DNA of 45,816 nucleotides from an uncultured Clostridia bacterium (GTDB taxonomy: Bacteria; Bacillota; Clostridia; Oscillospirales; Oscillospiraceae), in contig CAMDZY010000001.1 of the NCBI GenBank assembly GCA_945910975.1, positions 1-45,816 of the forward strand, in the 5' to 3' direction. The notes under the pieces are model-generated. The model searched no databases, was not told the origin of the DNA, and worked only from the letters and a program-made list of their open reading frames with translations. Every line of letters starts with the position of its first letter. Position 1 is the first letter of the stretch. Of this stretch, positions 32,402-41,785 are shown piece by piece. The translations under genes and the position numbers were made by a program.

Positions 32402-33463
32402 ATGACCAAAAAAGCCATCATCGCCATGAGCGGCGGTGTGGACAGTTCCGTTGCCGCGTTCCTGATGCGGCAGGCCGGTTACACGTGCATCGGCGCTACC
32501 ATGCGCTTGCACGGCGACGAGGATGCCAGCTGCGGTTCTGCACGTGACGTTGCAGACGCGCGCAGCGTGGCCACCTCGCTGGGAATGGAGTTCCGCGTGT
32601 TTGATTTTTCCGATGCATTTCGCCGCGAGGTCGTTGACCGTTTCGTCTGTGCCTATGAGCAAGGCCGCACGCCCAACCCCTGCATCGACTGTAACCGGCA
32701 CTTGAAATTCGACCGCCTTTACCGCGCCGCGCAGGATTTGGGACTTGATTGCGTTGTGACAGGGCATTACGCCAGAATCGAGCGCACCGCTTCCGGTCGG
32801 TATTTGCTGAAAAAGGGCGCGACCGCCGAAAAGGACCAAAGCTACGTCCTCTATTCCCTCACCCAAGATCAGCTTGCGCACACACGCTTTCCCCTCGGTG
32901 GGATGCGCAAGGAGGATGTGCGCGCACTTGCCGAAGCACAGGGATTTTTGAACGCAAAAAAGCGCGACAGTCAGGACATTTGCTTTGTGCCGGACGGCGA
33001 TTATGCGGCGTTCATCCGCCGGTATACCGGCAAGGACTATCCGCCGGGCGATTTTGTAGACGTGGACGGCAACGTGATCGGGCAGCACAAGGGCTTGATC
33101 TGCTACACCATCGGCCAGCGGCGGGGCTTAGGCGTGGCAGCCGGAAAACCGATCTACGTCAAGCAGCTGCAAGCGGAAGAAAACCGCGTGGTTTTGGCAG
33201 ATAACGAGCAGTTGTATGATTCCACCGTTCTGGCCGAACGCTTCAACTGGATCGCTTACGATGCGCCGCATCAGCCGGTACGTGTCAAGGCGCGTGCCCG
33301 CTATCATCACCCCGAACAGCCCGCTACTGCCACGGTTTTGCCGGACGGCAGGGTGGAAATTACGTTTGACACCCCCCAGCGTGCGTTGACCTGCGGACAG
33401 GCCGTTGTGCTGTATGACGGCGATACGGTCGTGGGCGGCGGCACGATATGTCAGGTGAAATAA
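32402..33463 (+). CDS. mnmA: tRNA-specific 2-thiouridylase
   Basis: Makes s2U34 in Lys, Glu and Gln tRNAs. The PP-loop is MSGGVDSS (residues 9-16). The catalytic cysteines are Cys97 in NPCIDCN and Cys194 in DSQDICFV. The TGHYAR and YTIGQRRGLG blocks agree with the family. 353 residues, the usual length. AGGAG precedes the ATG. It opens a run of translation-related genes (AlaX, prfA, Sua5-like). Confidence 0.96.
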   Translation: MTKKAIIAMSGGVDSSVAAFLMRQAGYTCIGATMRLHGDEDASCGSARDVADARSVATSLGMEFRVFDFSDAFRREVVDRFVCAYEQGRTPNPCIDCNRHLKFDRLYRAAQDLGLDCVVTGHYARIERTASGRYLLKKGATAEKDQSYVLYSLTQDQLAHTRFPLGGMRKEDVRALAEAQGFLNAKKRDSQDICFVPDGDYAAFIRRYTGKDYPPGDFVDVDGNVIGQHKGLICYTIGQRRGLGVAAGKPIYVKQLQAEENRVVLADNEQLYDSTVLAERFNWIAYDAPHQPVRVKARARYHHPEQPATATVLPDGRVEITFDTPQRALTCGQAVVLYDGDTVVGGGTICQVK

Positions 33464-33479
33464 AGGAGAAGAAATCGTT

Positions 33480-34565
33480 ATGTTTCAATTAAAAAAATAC
33501 TATCCCCCCGATTTTACACAGGAAAAATTCCAAGCCGCTCCCAATGCTACCTTGGTTCCCGCACCGGCCGACGGCGTTGCGCCGGAGGGTTACCATGCGC
33601 TGAGCATTTTCCCGGAGTATTTCAAGATTGACGGCAACTGGATTTTTGCCGAGGAGAGCCGTATGGACTGCGTGCCGGTGTACGCAGACGGCAAGGTCGC
33701 CGTGGTCGAATTTCGTCACCTTTCCAAGGGCGATTTGGTCGTCACCGGCCGAACCGAGGATTGCCAGGATGGCATCTATGTCCACGCCAACGGCTTCCGC
33801 GAGGAACAGGCGGAGAAGGAAACCTTTGCCTTCCGCCAGAACCGCTCCCGCGAAACGGCATTCTCCCGCGATTATGACGAATTGTACGACTTGCTGCGCC
33901 ATGAGCGCGACCACGGCAAAATTGTCTGGGTCATGGGGCCTGCGTTCGCCTTTGACAACGATGCCCGCATCGCCATGTCCAAGCTGATCGCCAACGGCTA
34001 TGTCCACGCCATTCTGGCCGGCAACGCGCTTGCGACCCACGATTTGGAGGGCGCTTACATCGGCACCGCCTTGGGGCAGGACATCTACACCCAAAAATCC
34101 ATGCCCAACGGCCACTATAACCACCTCGACACCATCAACCGCGTGCGCTACCACGGCAGCATCGCCAAATTTATCGAAGCCGAGCATATCGACAACGGCA
34201 TCATTTATAGCTGCGAAAAGTACGGCGTACCCTATGTTCTGGGCGGCTCCATCCGTGACGACGGCCCGCTGCCCCCTGTGTTTGGCGATGTCTACGCCGC
34301 GCAGGATGCCATGCGCGACCAGGTGCGCGACGCCACCACGGTCATCAGCATGGCAACGATGCTCCACACCATCGCCACCGGCAACATGACCCCCTCGTTC
34401 CGCGTGATGAAAGACGGCACCGTGCGGCAGGTGTATTTCTACTGCGTGGACGTGTCCGAATTTGTGGTCAACAAGCTGGCCGACCGCGGCAGTCTGTCCG
34501 CCAAGGGCATCGTGACCAACGTGCAGGACTTTGTGGTCAATCTGCAAAAGGGACTTGGCCTGTAA
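33480..34565 (+). CDS. LOR/SDH (TIGR00300-type) protein
   Basis: 361 residues. The C-terminal half has the strongly conserved blocks HLDTINRVRYHGSI, YVLGGSIRDDGPLPPV and TVISMATMLHTIATGN, which I know from the TIGR00300/LOR-SDH family. That family includes the middle and C-terminal part of the cyanobacterial arginine dihydrolase AgrE/ArgZ and archaeal ornithine cyclodeaminase-like proteins. The arginine dihydrolase domain itself is absent. NAD binding in the C-terminal part is likely. Reaction unknown here. Its stop overlaps the AlaX start by 1 nt (TAATG). Confidence 0.8.
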   Translation: MFQLKKYYPPDFTQEKFQAAPNATLVPAPADGVAPEGYHALSIFPEYFKIDGNWIFAEESRMDCVPVYADGKVAVVEFRHLSKGDLVVTGRTEDCQDGIYVHANGFREEQAEKETFAFRQNRSRETAFSRDYDELYDLLRHERDHGKIVWVMGPAFAFDNDARIAMSKLIANGYVHAILAGNALATHDLEGAYIGTALGQDIYTQKSMPNGHYNHLDTINRVRYHGSIAKFIEAEHIDNGIIYSCEKYGVPYVLGGSIRDDGPLPPVFGDVYAAQDAMRDQVRDATTVISMATMLHTIATGNMTPSFRVMKDGTVRQVYFYCVDVSEFVVNKLADRGSLSAKGIVTNVQDFVVNLQKGLGL

Positions 34566-35746
34566 TGAAGAAATTATATTATGAAAACCCCTACCTGCAA
34601 GAATTTGACGCGCGGGTAGTAAGCTGCACGCCGGTAAAAAACGGCTTTGCCGTCACGCTCGACCAAACCGCCTTTTATCCCGAGGGCGGCGGTCAGCCGT
34701 GCGATATTGGCACGCTGGATTGCGCAAATGTCACGGACGTGCAGGATGTGGACGGTCAAATCATCCACACCTGCGACTGCGCCTTGCCGGTCGGCGCGAC
34801 TGTCCACGGCAAAATCGACTGGGCGCGCCGCTTTGATTTGATGCAGCAGCACTCCGGCGAGCACCTGGTGTCCGGCGTGGTGCACGCCCGCTTTGGCTAT
34901 GACAATGTTGGCTTCCACATGGGCAGCGATGTGATCACGATCGATTTCAGTGGTATCCTCACCCGCGAACAGCTGGCCAGCGTCGAACGGACAGTCAACG
35001 AGGCGATTTGGCAGAATTTGCCCTGTGAAATTACCTATCTCGACCGCAATGCCCCGGTCTTTTATCGCAGCAAAAAAGAACTCACCGGCGAGGTGCGCCT
35101 TGTGCGCTTCCCCGGCATGGATCTGTGCGCCTGCTGCGGCACGCACGTCAGGCAGACCGGCGAAATCGGCCTTGTCAAGCTGCTTTCCTGCGTCAAATTC
35201 CATGACGGCGTGCGCGTGGAAATGCTCTGCGGCCAGCGCGCGTATGAATATTTGTCGAAAATTGTCGAACAAAATCACCGCATCTCCGGCCTGATCTCCG
35301 CCAAACCCGATCAGACCGCGCAAGAGGTCGAGCGGATCTTGGCCGAACAGCGCCAGACAAAATACCGGCTGGTCGGCTGTCAAAATGAATTGTTACAAAT
35401 AAAAGCACAGGCACTTTCCGGGCGCGGCAACGTCCTTTGCTTTGAAAACGACCTTTCCGGCGACCTGCTGCGCCGCTTTGCGGATGCCGTGATGCACCAA
35501 TGTGGCGGAATCTGTGCCGTCTTTTCCGGCAGCGATGCAGCGGGCTACCACTATGCCATCGGTCAGTTGGACGGCGATGTGCGCACGCTGGTCAAATCGT
35601 TAAATGCCGCACTGTCCGGCCGCGGCGGCGGCAAGCCCGCTTTTGCGCAAGGTGCGGTTTCGGCAACACAATCGGAGATCGCCGCGTTTTTTGCGGAATA
35701 TGGAATGAATGTAACTGCGCAACAAGGAGCAAACTATGCTGGATAA
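34565..35746 (+). CDS. Alanyl-tRNA editing protein (AlaX-L type)
   Basis: A free-standing editing domain that hydrolyses mischarged Ser- or Gly-tRNA(Ala). The zinc motif is QQHSGEH (His96, His100) together with CACCGTH (Cys190/191, His194). FYPEGGGQP is the AlaRS-editing start motif. The C-terminal ~150 residues contain a coiled part and a DHHA1-like domain (GGICAVFSGSDAAGYHYAIG; LNAALSGRGGGKPAFAQG). The 393-residue length fits the long AlaX class. It overlaps the previous gene by 1 nt and prfA by 11 nt. Confidence 0.93.
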   Translation: MKKLYYENPYLQEFDARVVSCTPVKNGFAVTLDQTAFYPEGGGQPCDIGTLDCANVTDVQDVDGQIIHTCDCALPVGATVHGKIDWARRFDLMQQHSGEHLVSGVVHARFGYDNVGFHMGSDVITIDFSGILTREQLASVERTVNEAIWQNLPCEITYLDRNAPVFYRSKKELTGEVRLVRFPGMDLCACCGTHVRQTGEIGLVKLLSCVKFHDGVRVEMLCGQRAYEYLSKIVEQNHRISGLISAKPDQTAQEVERILAEQRQTKYRLVGCQNELLQIKAQALSGRGNVLCFENDLSGDLLRRFADAVMHQCGGICAVFSGSDAAGYHYAIGQLDGDVRTLVKSLNAALSGRGGGKPAFAQGAVSATQSEIAAFFAEYGMNVTAQQGANYAG

Positions 35747-36806
35747 GCTGCAAGCCGTTGAAAACAAATACGAGGAACTCGCCATGCGCGCCGAGCAGCC
35801 GGATTTTTACGCCGACCCGAAGGCTGCGGCCAAGCTGTTAAAGGAGCAAAAGGAACTGGAGCCGATTGTGGCGGCGTTCCGTGCCCTCAAGCGCGCCCGG
35901 CAGGATATGCAGGACGCGCTGGAGCTGATGGACGCAGAGCCGGAAATGAAGGCAATGTGTCAGGAGGAATATGCCGACGCCAAAAATCGCGCCGAGCAAT
36001 TGCAGCAGGAGCTGAAATTGCTGCTGCTGCCCAAGGATCCCAACGACAGCCGCAATGTCATTATGGAGATTCGCGGCGGCGTTGGCGGCGAGGAAAGCGC
36101 GCTCTTTGCACACAGCCTGTTTCGGATGTACCATATGTATGCCGATTCCAGAGGCTGGAAAATCGAGCTGCTCAACTATAACGAAACCGAATTGGGTGGC
36201 GTGAAGGAAGCGGATTTTGTCATTCAAGGCGAGGGCGCCTATTCCCGCCTGAAATTTGAATCCGGCGTTCACCGCGTCCAGCGCGTGCCGGAAACCGAAT
36301 CCGGCGGCCGCATCCACACTTCTACCGCCACCGTTGCGGTCTTGCCGGAGATGGAGACGGTGGATGTGGAAATTCGCCCGGAGGACATTGAAATGCAGGT
36401 CTACCGCTCGTCCGGCGCAGGCGGCCAGCACATCAACAAAACCTCCTCCGCCGTGCGCCTGATCCACAAGCCGTCCGGCATTGTGGTGTCATGTCAGGAG
36501 GAACGTTCGCAGTTCCAAAACCGCGAACGTTGTATGCAAATGCTCGCCTCCAAGCTCTATGAGCAGGAGCAGGAGCGCATTACCAGCGAATACTCTGCCG
36601 ACCGCCGCAGCAAGGTCGGCACCGGAATGCGCAATGAGCGCATCCGCACCTATAATTTCCCGCAGGGACGGGTGACTGATCACCGCATCAGTCTGACGCT
36701 GTACAAAATCGATGCCATCATGGACGGCGATTTGGACGAGCTGATTGACGCTTTGGCCAGTGCCGACCAGGCCGACCGCCTACAGCGCAATGAAAGAGAT
36801 GAATGA
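35736..36806 (+). CDS. prfA: Peptide chain release factor 1
   Basis: Reads UAA and UAG and triggers peptide release. The GGQ motif is at 229-231 in SSGAGGQHINKT. The RF1-type codon-reading block is VPETESGGRIHTSTATVAV, which excludes RF2. 356 residues, full length. The start overlaps the AlaX gene, and the stop lies 1 nt before the Sua5-like gene, so the run is a tight operon. Confidence 0.96.
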   Translation: MLDKLQAVENKYEELAMRAEQPDFYADPKAAAKLLKEQKELEPIVAAFRALKRARQDMQDALELMDAEPEMKAMCQEEYADAKNRAEQLQQELKLLLLPKDPNDSRNVIMEIRGGVGGEESALFAHSLFRMYHMYADSRGWKIELLNYNETELGGVKEADFVIQGEGAYSRLKFESGVHRVQRVPETESGGRIHTSTATVAVLPEMETVDVEIRPEDIEMQVYRSSGAGGQHINKTSSAVRLIHKPSGIVVSCQEERSQFQNRERCMQMLASKLYEQEQERITSEYSADRRSKVGTGMRNERIRTYNFPQGRVTDHRISLTLYKIDAIMDGDLDELIDALASADQADRLQRNERDE

Positions 36807-36807
36807 C

Positions 36808-37845
36808 ATGAAAACCTTACTTTTGCAGGCGACCGACCCCACCGCACCGGCGCAGGCCGCAGAAGTGATTCTGCGCGGCGGTCTGGTTGCGATTCCGACC
36901 GAAACGGTCTATGGCTTGGGCGCAAACGCGCTCAACGAGCAGGCAGTCGCAAACATTTTCCGCGCCAAAGGCCGTCCGCAGGACAACCCTTTGATTATTC
37001 ACATTGCAGATAAAAGCGAGTTAGACCGCTATTGCCACGATATTCCTGCCAGTGCTTATCGCCTGGCGGAAAAATTCTGGCCGGGACCTTTGACCATGGT
37101 TCTGCCCGTGCGCGACATCGTGCCCAAAACCACAACGGCGGGCTTGGACACCGTGGCGGTACGCTGCCCGATGACCGAGGTCACGCGCGAATTGATTCGC
37201 CTGTCCGGCGTGCCGATCGCTGCGCCATCGGCCAATTTGTCCGGCAAGCCGTCCACCACGACAGCCGCGCATGTCCTGCACGATTACGGCACGGACGGCA
37301 AAATTGACGCGATCATCGACGGCGGCGCCTGTCAGGTCGGCGTAGAATCGACAATCGTGGACTTGACGCAGCCGGTTCCCCGCCTGCTGCGTCCGGGCGG
37401 CATTACGCCCGAGCAGCTCAAAGCGGAATTGGGCGAGTTGATCGTGGACAAGGCCGTGGTCGGGCAGATCGCAAATGATGCCGTTGTCCGCGCGCCCGGC
37501 ATGAAGTATAAGCACTATGCACCCACCGCGCCGGTGATCATCGTCACCGGCACAAGCCAAAGTGCCGCCAATTATGTCCGCCGGCACTATCAGGCGGGCG
37601 ATGCCGTTTTGTGCTTTGCCGAGGAATTGCCCCTGTATGAGGGCTGCAATCCCACTGCCTACGGCTGGGAAAACGACCCCGCAACCCTGTCCGCCGGCAT
37701 TTTTGCCGCCTTGCGCAAGCTGGACACGCCGGATGTGCGCACGATCTATGCCCGATGCCCGGAGGGCGGCGGCGTAGCCTATGCGGTGCAAAATCGACTG
37801 AAAAAAGCGGCAGGCTTTTGCACGGTTTCGGGGGATTCAGAATGA
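36808..37845 (+). CDS. L-threonylcarbamoyladenylate synthase (Sua5 type)
   Basis: Makes threonylcarbamoyl-AMP for t6A37 in tRNA. The YrdC domain shows IPTETVYGLGANA, KGRPQDNPLIIHI, FWPGPLTMVL and SANLSGKPSTT. After a linker, KYKHYAPTAPV begins the C-terminal Sua5 domain, so it is the long form (345 residues). I start at the ATG 9 nt after AAAGAG; two earlier in-frame starts lie inside prfA. The stop overlaps the coaE start (ATGA). Confidence 0.94.
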   Translation: MKTLLLQATDPTAPAQAAEVILRGGLVAIPTETVYGLGANALNEQAVANIFRAKGRPQDNPLIIHIADKSELDRYCHDIPASAYRLAEKFWPGPLTMVLPVRDIVPKTTTAGLDTVAVRCPMTEVTRELIRLSGVPIAAPSANLSGKPSTTTAAHVLHDYGTDGKIDAIIDGGACQVGVESTIVDLTQPVPRLLRPGGITPEQLKAELGELIVDKAVVGQIANDAVVRAPGMKYKHYAPTAPVIIVTGTSQSAANYVRRHYQAGDAVLCFAEELPLYEGCNPTAYGWENDPATLSAGIFAALRKLDTPDVRTIYARCPEGGGVAYAVQNRLKKAAGFCTVSGDSE

Positions 37846-38432
37846 AAATCATCGGCATCACCGGCGGCACCGGCAGCGGCAAAACCACGCTGCTTGACGC
37901 CATCGCCCAGCGCGGCGGCTGTGTGGTCGACTGTGACGCGGTGTATCATGACCTTTTAACCACCAATCCACAGATGCTTCAGGAAATCAGCGACCGCTTT
38001 CCCGGCACCGTGGCGCGCGGCGAATTGAACCGAAAAAAATTGTCCGCAATCGTCTTTCACGACAAGCAGGCGCTGCTGGATTTGAACGCCATCACGCACC
38101 GCTATGTGATTGAAAAAACCAAGGCAATTTTGCAATCGTCCGGTGCGCCGCTCGGCGCGATCGATGCCATTGCCCTGTTTGAAAGCGGTTTGAACCGCCT
38201 GTGCGATGTGACCGTCTGCGTGACGGCGCCAGAGGAAGCACGCGTGCTGCGCCTGATGCAGCGCGAGCAAATCCCCGCCGACCGTGCCAAAGCGCGCATT
38301 GCAGCCCAGCGGAAGGACGCAGAATTTTCCGCTCTGTGCGATTTCACATTGAAAAATAACACGACCAAAGAAGAATTTACCCGGCAATGCTATGCACTGT
38401 TGGATATCATATGCAAAGGAGAACCATTATGA
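37842..38432 (+). CDS. coaE: Dephospho-CoA kinase
   Basis: Last step of CoA synthesis. The P-loop is GGTGSGKT (residues 8-15), with CDAVYH, a FESGLN segment in the place of the usual PLLFE, and RLMQRE after it. 196 residues. GGGGGA precedes the ATG. It overlaps both the Sua5-like gene and the aminopeptidase gene by 4 nt (ATGA at each junction). Confidence 0.92.
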   Translation: MKIIGITGGTGSGKTTLLDAIAQRGGCVVDCDAVYHDLLTTNPQMLQEISDRFPGTVARGELNRKKLSAIVFHDKQALLDLNAITHRYVIEKTKAILQSSGAPLGAIDAIALFESGLNRLCDVTVCVTAPEEARVLRLMQREQIPADRAKARIAAQRKDAEFSALCDFTLKNNTTKEEFTRQCYALLDIICKGEPL

Positions 38433-39826
38433 GTGAAAAATATGAAGAATTGCGCAGCCAACTGCTGTTCCAGCCCAAGCACGGCTATGACCGCCTAAGC
38501 GAGGCCGACCGTGCTGCGATGGAAACGTACTGCAAAAACTACATGGCGTTCATGGACGCCGCCAAAATGGAACGCGAAGCCGTCCGTGAAACCGTCGCCC
38601 GTGCCGAAGCCGCCGGTTTTGTCGAGCTGACCGCCGACACCGTTCTGACCCCCGGCGCCCGCGTGTACCACAACAATCGCGGTAAATCCGTTCTGTTTGC
38701 CGTCATCGGCGAAGAACCGCTGGACAACGGTGCCCACATCTGCGCCGCGCATATCGATTCTCCGCGCCTTGACCTCAAGCCCAATCCCCTGACCGAGGAT
38801 GCGGGCATGGCATATCTCAAGACGCATTACTACGGCGGCATCAAAAAATACCAGTGGACAACCGTCCCGCTGGCGCTGCACGGCGTGGTCTATAAAAAGA
38901 ACGGCGAAACCGTTTCCGTCACCGTGGGCGAGGATGACGCCGACCCTGTATTCTGCGTGACTGACCTGCTGGTTCACTTGGCAGGCGATCAGATGAAAAA
39001 AACGCTCGCGGAAGGCGTGAGCGGCGAACAGCTGCGCGTTCTGGTCGGCTCGACCCCGCTTCCCGGCGATGAGGGCAGCGACCGCATCAAGCTGGCCGTG
39101 ATGAAGCTGCTCCACGACAAATACGGCATGATCGAGGAAGATTTCCTGTCTGCCGAACTGACCATGGTTCCCGCTGTCAAGGCCAGAGAATACGGCTTCG
39201 ACCGCAGCCTGATCGGCGCCTATGGCCACGACGACCGCGTGTGCGCTTACGCCGCGTTTGAACCGATTTTGAACCTTGGCACGCCGAAATACACCGCTGT
39301 GTGCGTGCTGGCCGACAAAGAGGAAATTGGCTCCATGGGCATTTCCGGTATGCAGAGCCAGTGCTTTGAAAAATTCATGGGCGATCTGTGCAAGCTACAG
39401 GGCGTCGATCTGGCGGATTGCTTTGCCAAATCGTTCTGCCTGTCCACCGACGTGACAAACGCTTTCGACCCCCTGTACGCCGAAACCTGCGACAGCAGCA
39501 ACAGCGCCCGCGTCAACTACGGCGTTGGCGTGTGCAAATACACAGGCTCCCGCGGCAAGGGCGGCTCGTCCGATGCAGCGGCCGAGGTGGTCGGCTACGT
39601 CCGCACGCTGTTTGACCGCAACGACGTGTTCTGGCAGACCTGCGAATTGGGCAAGGTCGACCAGGGCGGCGGCGGAACGGTTGCACAGTATATGGCAAAC
39701 CGCAACATTGAAACCATCGACGCCGGCGTGCCGGTGCTGTCCATGCACGCACCGCTGGAATTGGTTTCCAAGCTGGACTGCTATATGACCATGAAGGGCA
39801 TGAAGGTCTTCTACGAAGCAGAATAA
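38429..39826 (+). CDS. M18 family aminopeptidase
   Basis: A dizinc aminopeptidase that removes N-terminal acidic or other residues in the cytoplasm. Metal and catalytic blocks: AAHIDSPRLDLKP, VLADKEEIGSMGISGM, STDVTNAFDP, and VPVLSMHAPLELVSK near the end. 465 residues, within the usual range of the family. I start at the ATG after AAAGGAGA, which overlaps the coaE stop. It is the last gene of the housekeeping run. Confidence 0.93.
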   Translation: MSEKYEELRSQLLFQPKHGYDRLSEADRAAMETYCKNYMAFMDAAKMEREAVRETVARAEAAGFVELTADTVLTPGARVYHNNRGKSVLFAVIGEEPLDNGAHICAAHIDSPRLDLKPNPLTEDAGMAYLKTHYYGGIKKYQWTTVPLALHGVVYKKNGETVSVTVGEDDADPVFCVTDLLVHLAGDQMKKTLAEGVSGEQLRVLVGSTPLPGDEGSDRIKLAVMKLLHDKYGMIEEDFLSAELTMVPAVKAREYGFDRSLIGAYGHDDRVCAYAAFEPILNLGTPKYTAVCVLADKEEIGSMGISGMQSQCFEKFMGDLCKLQGVDLADCFAKSFCLSTDVTNAFDPLYAETCDSSNSARVNYGVGVCKYTGSRGKGGSSDAAAEVVGYVRTLFDRNDVFWQTCELGKVDQGGGGTVAQYMANRNIETIDAGVPVLSMHAPLELVSKLDCYMTMKGMKVFYEAE

Positions 39827-39833
39827 TCCGCAC

Positions 39834-39869
39834 GGGGCTGCGCTTTTTCCCCAAAGCGCAGCCCCGGTT
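39834..39869 (+). terminator. Terminator after the aminopeptidase gene
   Basis: A perfect 13-bp stem (GGGGCTGCGCTTT and its complement) with a TTCCCC loop, followed by GGTTTTAT. Confidence 0.88.
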
Positions 39870-39902
39870 TTATAACAGCTTTAGTTTGCAGCGTGACAGG
39901 CA

Positions 39903-39931
39903 TTGACACATTGCCCTGTCGCTGGTATAAT
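39903..39931 (+). promoter_or_regulatory. Consensus promoter of the lipoprotein gene
   Basis: TTGACA, a 17-nt spacer and TATAAT, exact, about 100 nt before the start codon at 40037. Confidence 0.8.
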
Positions 39932-40036
39932 TAGTCCATAACGCGAATTTGCTATAAGGTTTCTGTGATTCGCGTTGTGCTTTGTGACTTATGGTCGCAA
40001 ATGGAAACAAAAAACATAAGGAGATTCGGAGGAAAC

Positions 40037-40738
40037 ATGAAAAAACTAAGAATTTTGGCGCTGTTGCTGGTGCTGGTATGCCTGCTCGCAGCCTGTTCCA
40101 ACAAAGCCGAAAAGAAATCCCGCACGGACGCAGACAAATCCGTAAGCGATGCGGAGGAAAACACCCAACCCAGCGAGGGAATCGTTGGCAGCTGGTCCGG
40201 TCAGGCAGACGTGACACAGACAATGGCGGATTCGCTCGGCGGCGACACCCAACTCAACGGCTCGCTTGTTTTTGCGCTCCAGCTGGATTTAAATGAAGAC
40301 GGCACAGCAAAAATGACGCTCGACAAGGACGCCACGGAAGCGGCCAGCGCAGAATTTATGCAATCTCTCACGGATATGATGCTCGAACAGATCTATCAGG
40401 TTGCGGAACAAAGCGGCGATACGACCAGAGAAGCCATTGATGCCGAATTTGAAAGCCAGTACGGCATGACGACCCGTGAATACGTTGAGAGCAACTTCAA
40501 TTTCGACACGCTGCTTAGCGGCATGGGCGAACTGAACGTCGACGGCGTATACCGCTATACGGATGGCAAGCTCTATATCGAGGACACCGAAGCAGAAATC
40601 AAAGATGACACCTACATGGCTGTCACCCTGGACGGCGACACCTTGACGCTGGACAAGTATTATGAAAACGGCGTAGAATCGGATGGAACCGCTGATTCCA
40701 TCGGAATGCTGCTGCCGATGACATTTACCAGAAACTAA
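40037..40738 (+). CDS. Lipoprotein of unknown function
   Basis: 233 residues. The signal peptide ends in a clean lipobox, LLAAC with Cys20. A charged linker is followed by a compact, mostly beta domain beginning IVGSWSGQADV, which resembles the start of small lipocalin-like secreted domains. The middle is acidic and helical. GGAGG precedes the ATG by 4 nt. It is a single-gene unit with its own promoter and terminator. Confidence 0.82.
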   Translation: MKKLRILALLLVLVCLLAACSNKAEKKSRTDADKSVSDAEENTQPSEGIVGSWSGQADVTQTMADSLGGDTQLNGSLVFALQLDLNEDGTAKMTLDKDATEAASAEFMQSLTDMMLEQIYQVAEQSGDTTREAIDAEFESQYGMTTREYVESNFNFDTLLSGMGELNVDGVYRYTDGKLYIEDTEAEIKDDTYMAVTLDGDTLTLDKYYENGVESDGTADSIGMLLPMTFTRN

Positions 40739-40750
40739 CAAAAAACCACC

Positions 40751-40786
40751 TGCCGGGACGCAAATGACTGCGTCCCGGCATTTTTT
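40751..40786 (+). terminator. Terminator after the lipoprotein gene
   Basis: A perfect 12-bp stem (TGCCGGGACGCA and its complement) with a 6-nt loop, followed by TTTTTT. Confidence 0.92.
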
Positions 40787-40797
40787 GTGTTTGCAGG

Positions 40798-40826
40798 TTG
40801 CAAAGTTTGCTATTTTATGATATGAT
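40798..40826 (+). promoter_or_regulatory. Promoter of the leucine-rich-repeat gene
   Basis: TTGCAA, a 17-nt spacer and TATGAT, about 65 nt before the start codon. A second ATATGAT follows directly. Confidence 0.65.
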
Positions 40827-40896
40827 ATGATTTGTAAAAAGATTTTCGGAATCAAACAAAAATTGGCTGCTTTGCAGTCGGAATCGAGGGATCGCA

Positions 40897-41751
40897 ATGA
40901 AAAAATTTACCCGCATTTTATCACTGCTGACACTGTGCGCCGTGCTGATTGCCACGTTCCCAACCGTCGCCTTGGCGGACGATGTGCTCAGTGGGGTGTG
41001 TGGAGAAAATCTGACATGGACGCTGGATTCAGGTACGCTCACCATTTCCGGAAGCGGCGAAATGGAGAACTACTCCTCTAACCCGCCGTGGGTAAAACAT
41101 TCCGATTCCATTACGAATATTGTACTCCCGGACGGCTTGCTCAGCATTGGCAGCTATGCATTCCATCATTGCTCCAAGTTCACCAAAATCACACTGCCGG
41201 ACAGTGTTGTCACCATCGGTAAGTTTGCATTTGAACGCTGTACAGCTTTGGCAGATATCGACATGGGAAGCGGTGTTTGTACAATTGAAGATGGTGCCTT
41301 TTACCTTTGCAGCGACCTAAAAGATGTCACACTTCCGGACAGTGTTGTCACAATCGGCAAAGCTGCCTTTAACAACTGCCGCCAGTTGGAAACGGTACAT
41401 ATTGGAACAGGTGTGTCCGACATTGGAGATAACGCATTTTTATATTGTACCAGCCTCACGAATGTGGAGATCCCCGCGAACGTAGAGTACATTGGTCAGT
41501 ACGCATTCAGGTATTCCTATCAAGACGGAGCGGGCTGGGCAATGGAGTCAAATCTGAAAACCGAAGGCTTCACAATAACCGGAGTTGTCGGCAGTGCCGC
41601 AGAAAGCTATGCCGAAAGCAACGGTTTTGCCTTTGTTGAGTTGGTGGAGCCACCGTCCCCCGCCGATATTGTTGCGGAATATGTTGCCGTTGTGTTGCAG
41701 CTTGTCAGCACTTTGCGTGAGCTGCTTGCGCGCAGCATTCCGTTCGGATAA
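40897..41751 (+). CDS. BspA-type leucine-rich-repeat secreted protein
   Basis: 284 residues. A signal peptide (ending TVALA) is followed by a domain with CGENLTWTLDSGTLTISGSGEM, common at the front of these proteins. Five or so LRR_5 repeats of about 23 residues come next (IVLPDGLLSIGSYAFHHCSKF; ITLPDSVVTIGKFAFERC; VTLPDSVVTIGKAAFNNC; VEIPANVEYIGQYAF). The C-terminal ~30 residues are a hydrophobic/amphipathic helix with no sorting motif. Such proteins usually act in adhesion. It is small for the family. Confidence 0.88.
   Translation: MKKFTRILSLLTLCAVLIATFPTVALADDVLSGVCGENLTWTLDSGTLTISGSGEMENYSSNPPWVKHSDSITNIVLPDGLLSIGSYAFHHCSKFTKITLPDSVVTIGKFAFERCTALADIDMGSGVCTIEDGAFYLCSDLKDVTLPDSVVTIGKAAFNNCRQLETVHIGTGVSDIGDNAFLYCTSLTNVEIPANVEYIGQYAFRYSYQDGAGWAMESNLKTEGFTITGVVGSAAESYAESNGFAFVELVEPPSPADIVAEYVAVVLQLVSTLRELLARSIPFG
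41191..41360 (+). repeat. Internal duplication within the LRR gene
   Basis: A 32-nt segment at 41191-41222 recurs at 41329-41360 with only a few changes, 138 nt (46 codons, two repeat units) apart. It encodes TLPDSVVTIGK twice. This suggests recent two-unit duplication or gene conversion. Confidence 0.7.
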
Positions 41752-41785
41752 AATCCTCTGGTTGTTGCACGCATCTACCTGTCGG

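Noticed and set aside
33489..34547. Minus-strand frame of 352 codons opposite the LOR/SDH gene
   Set aside because: The plus-strand product carries strongly conserved motifs; the opposite frame shows none.
36288..36300. PET in place of PAT/PVT in the codon-reading motif of RF1
   Set aside because: The variant is, as far as I recall, usual in Firmicute RF1 proteins.
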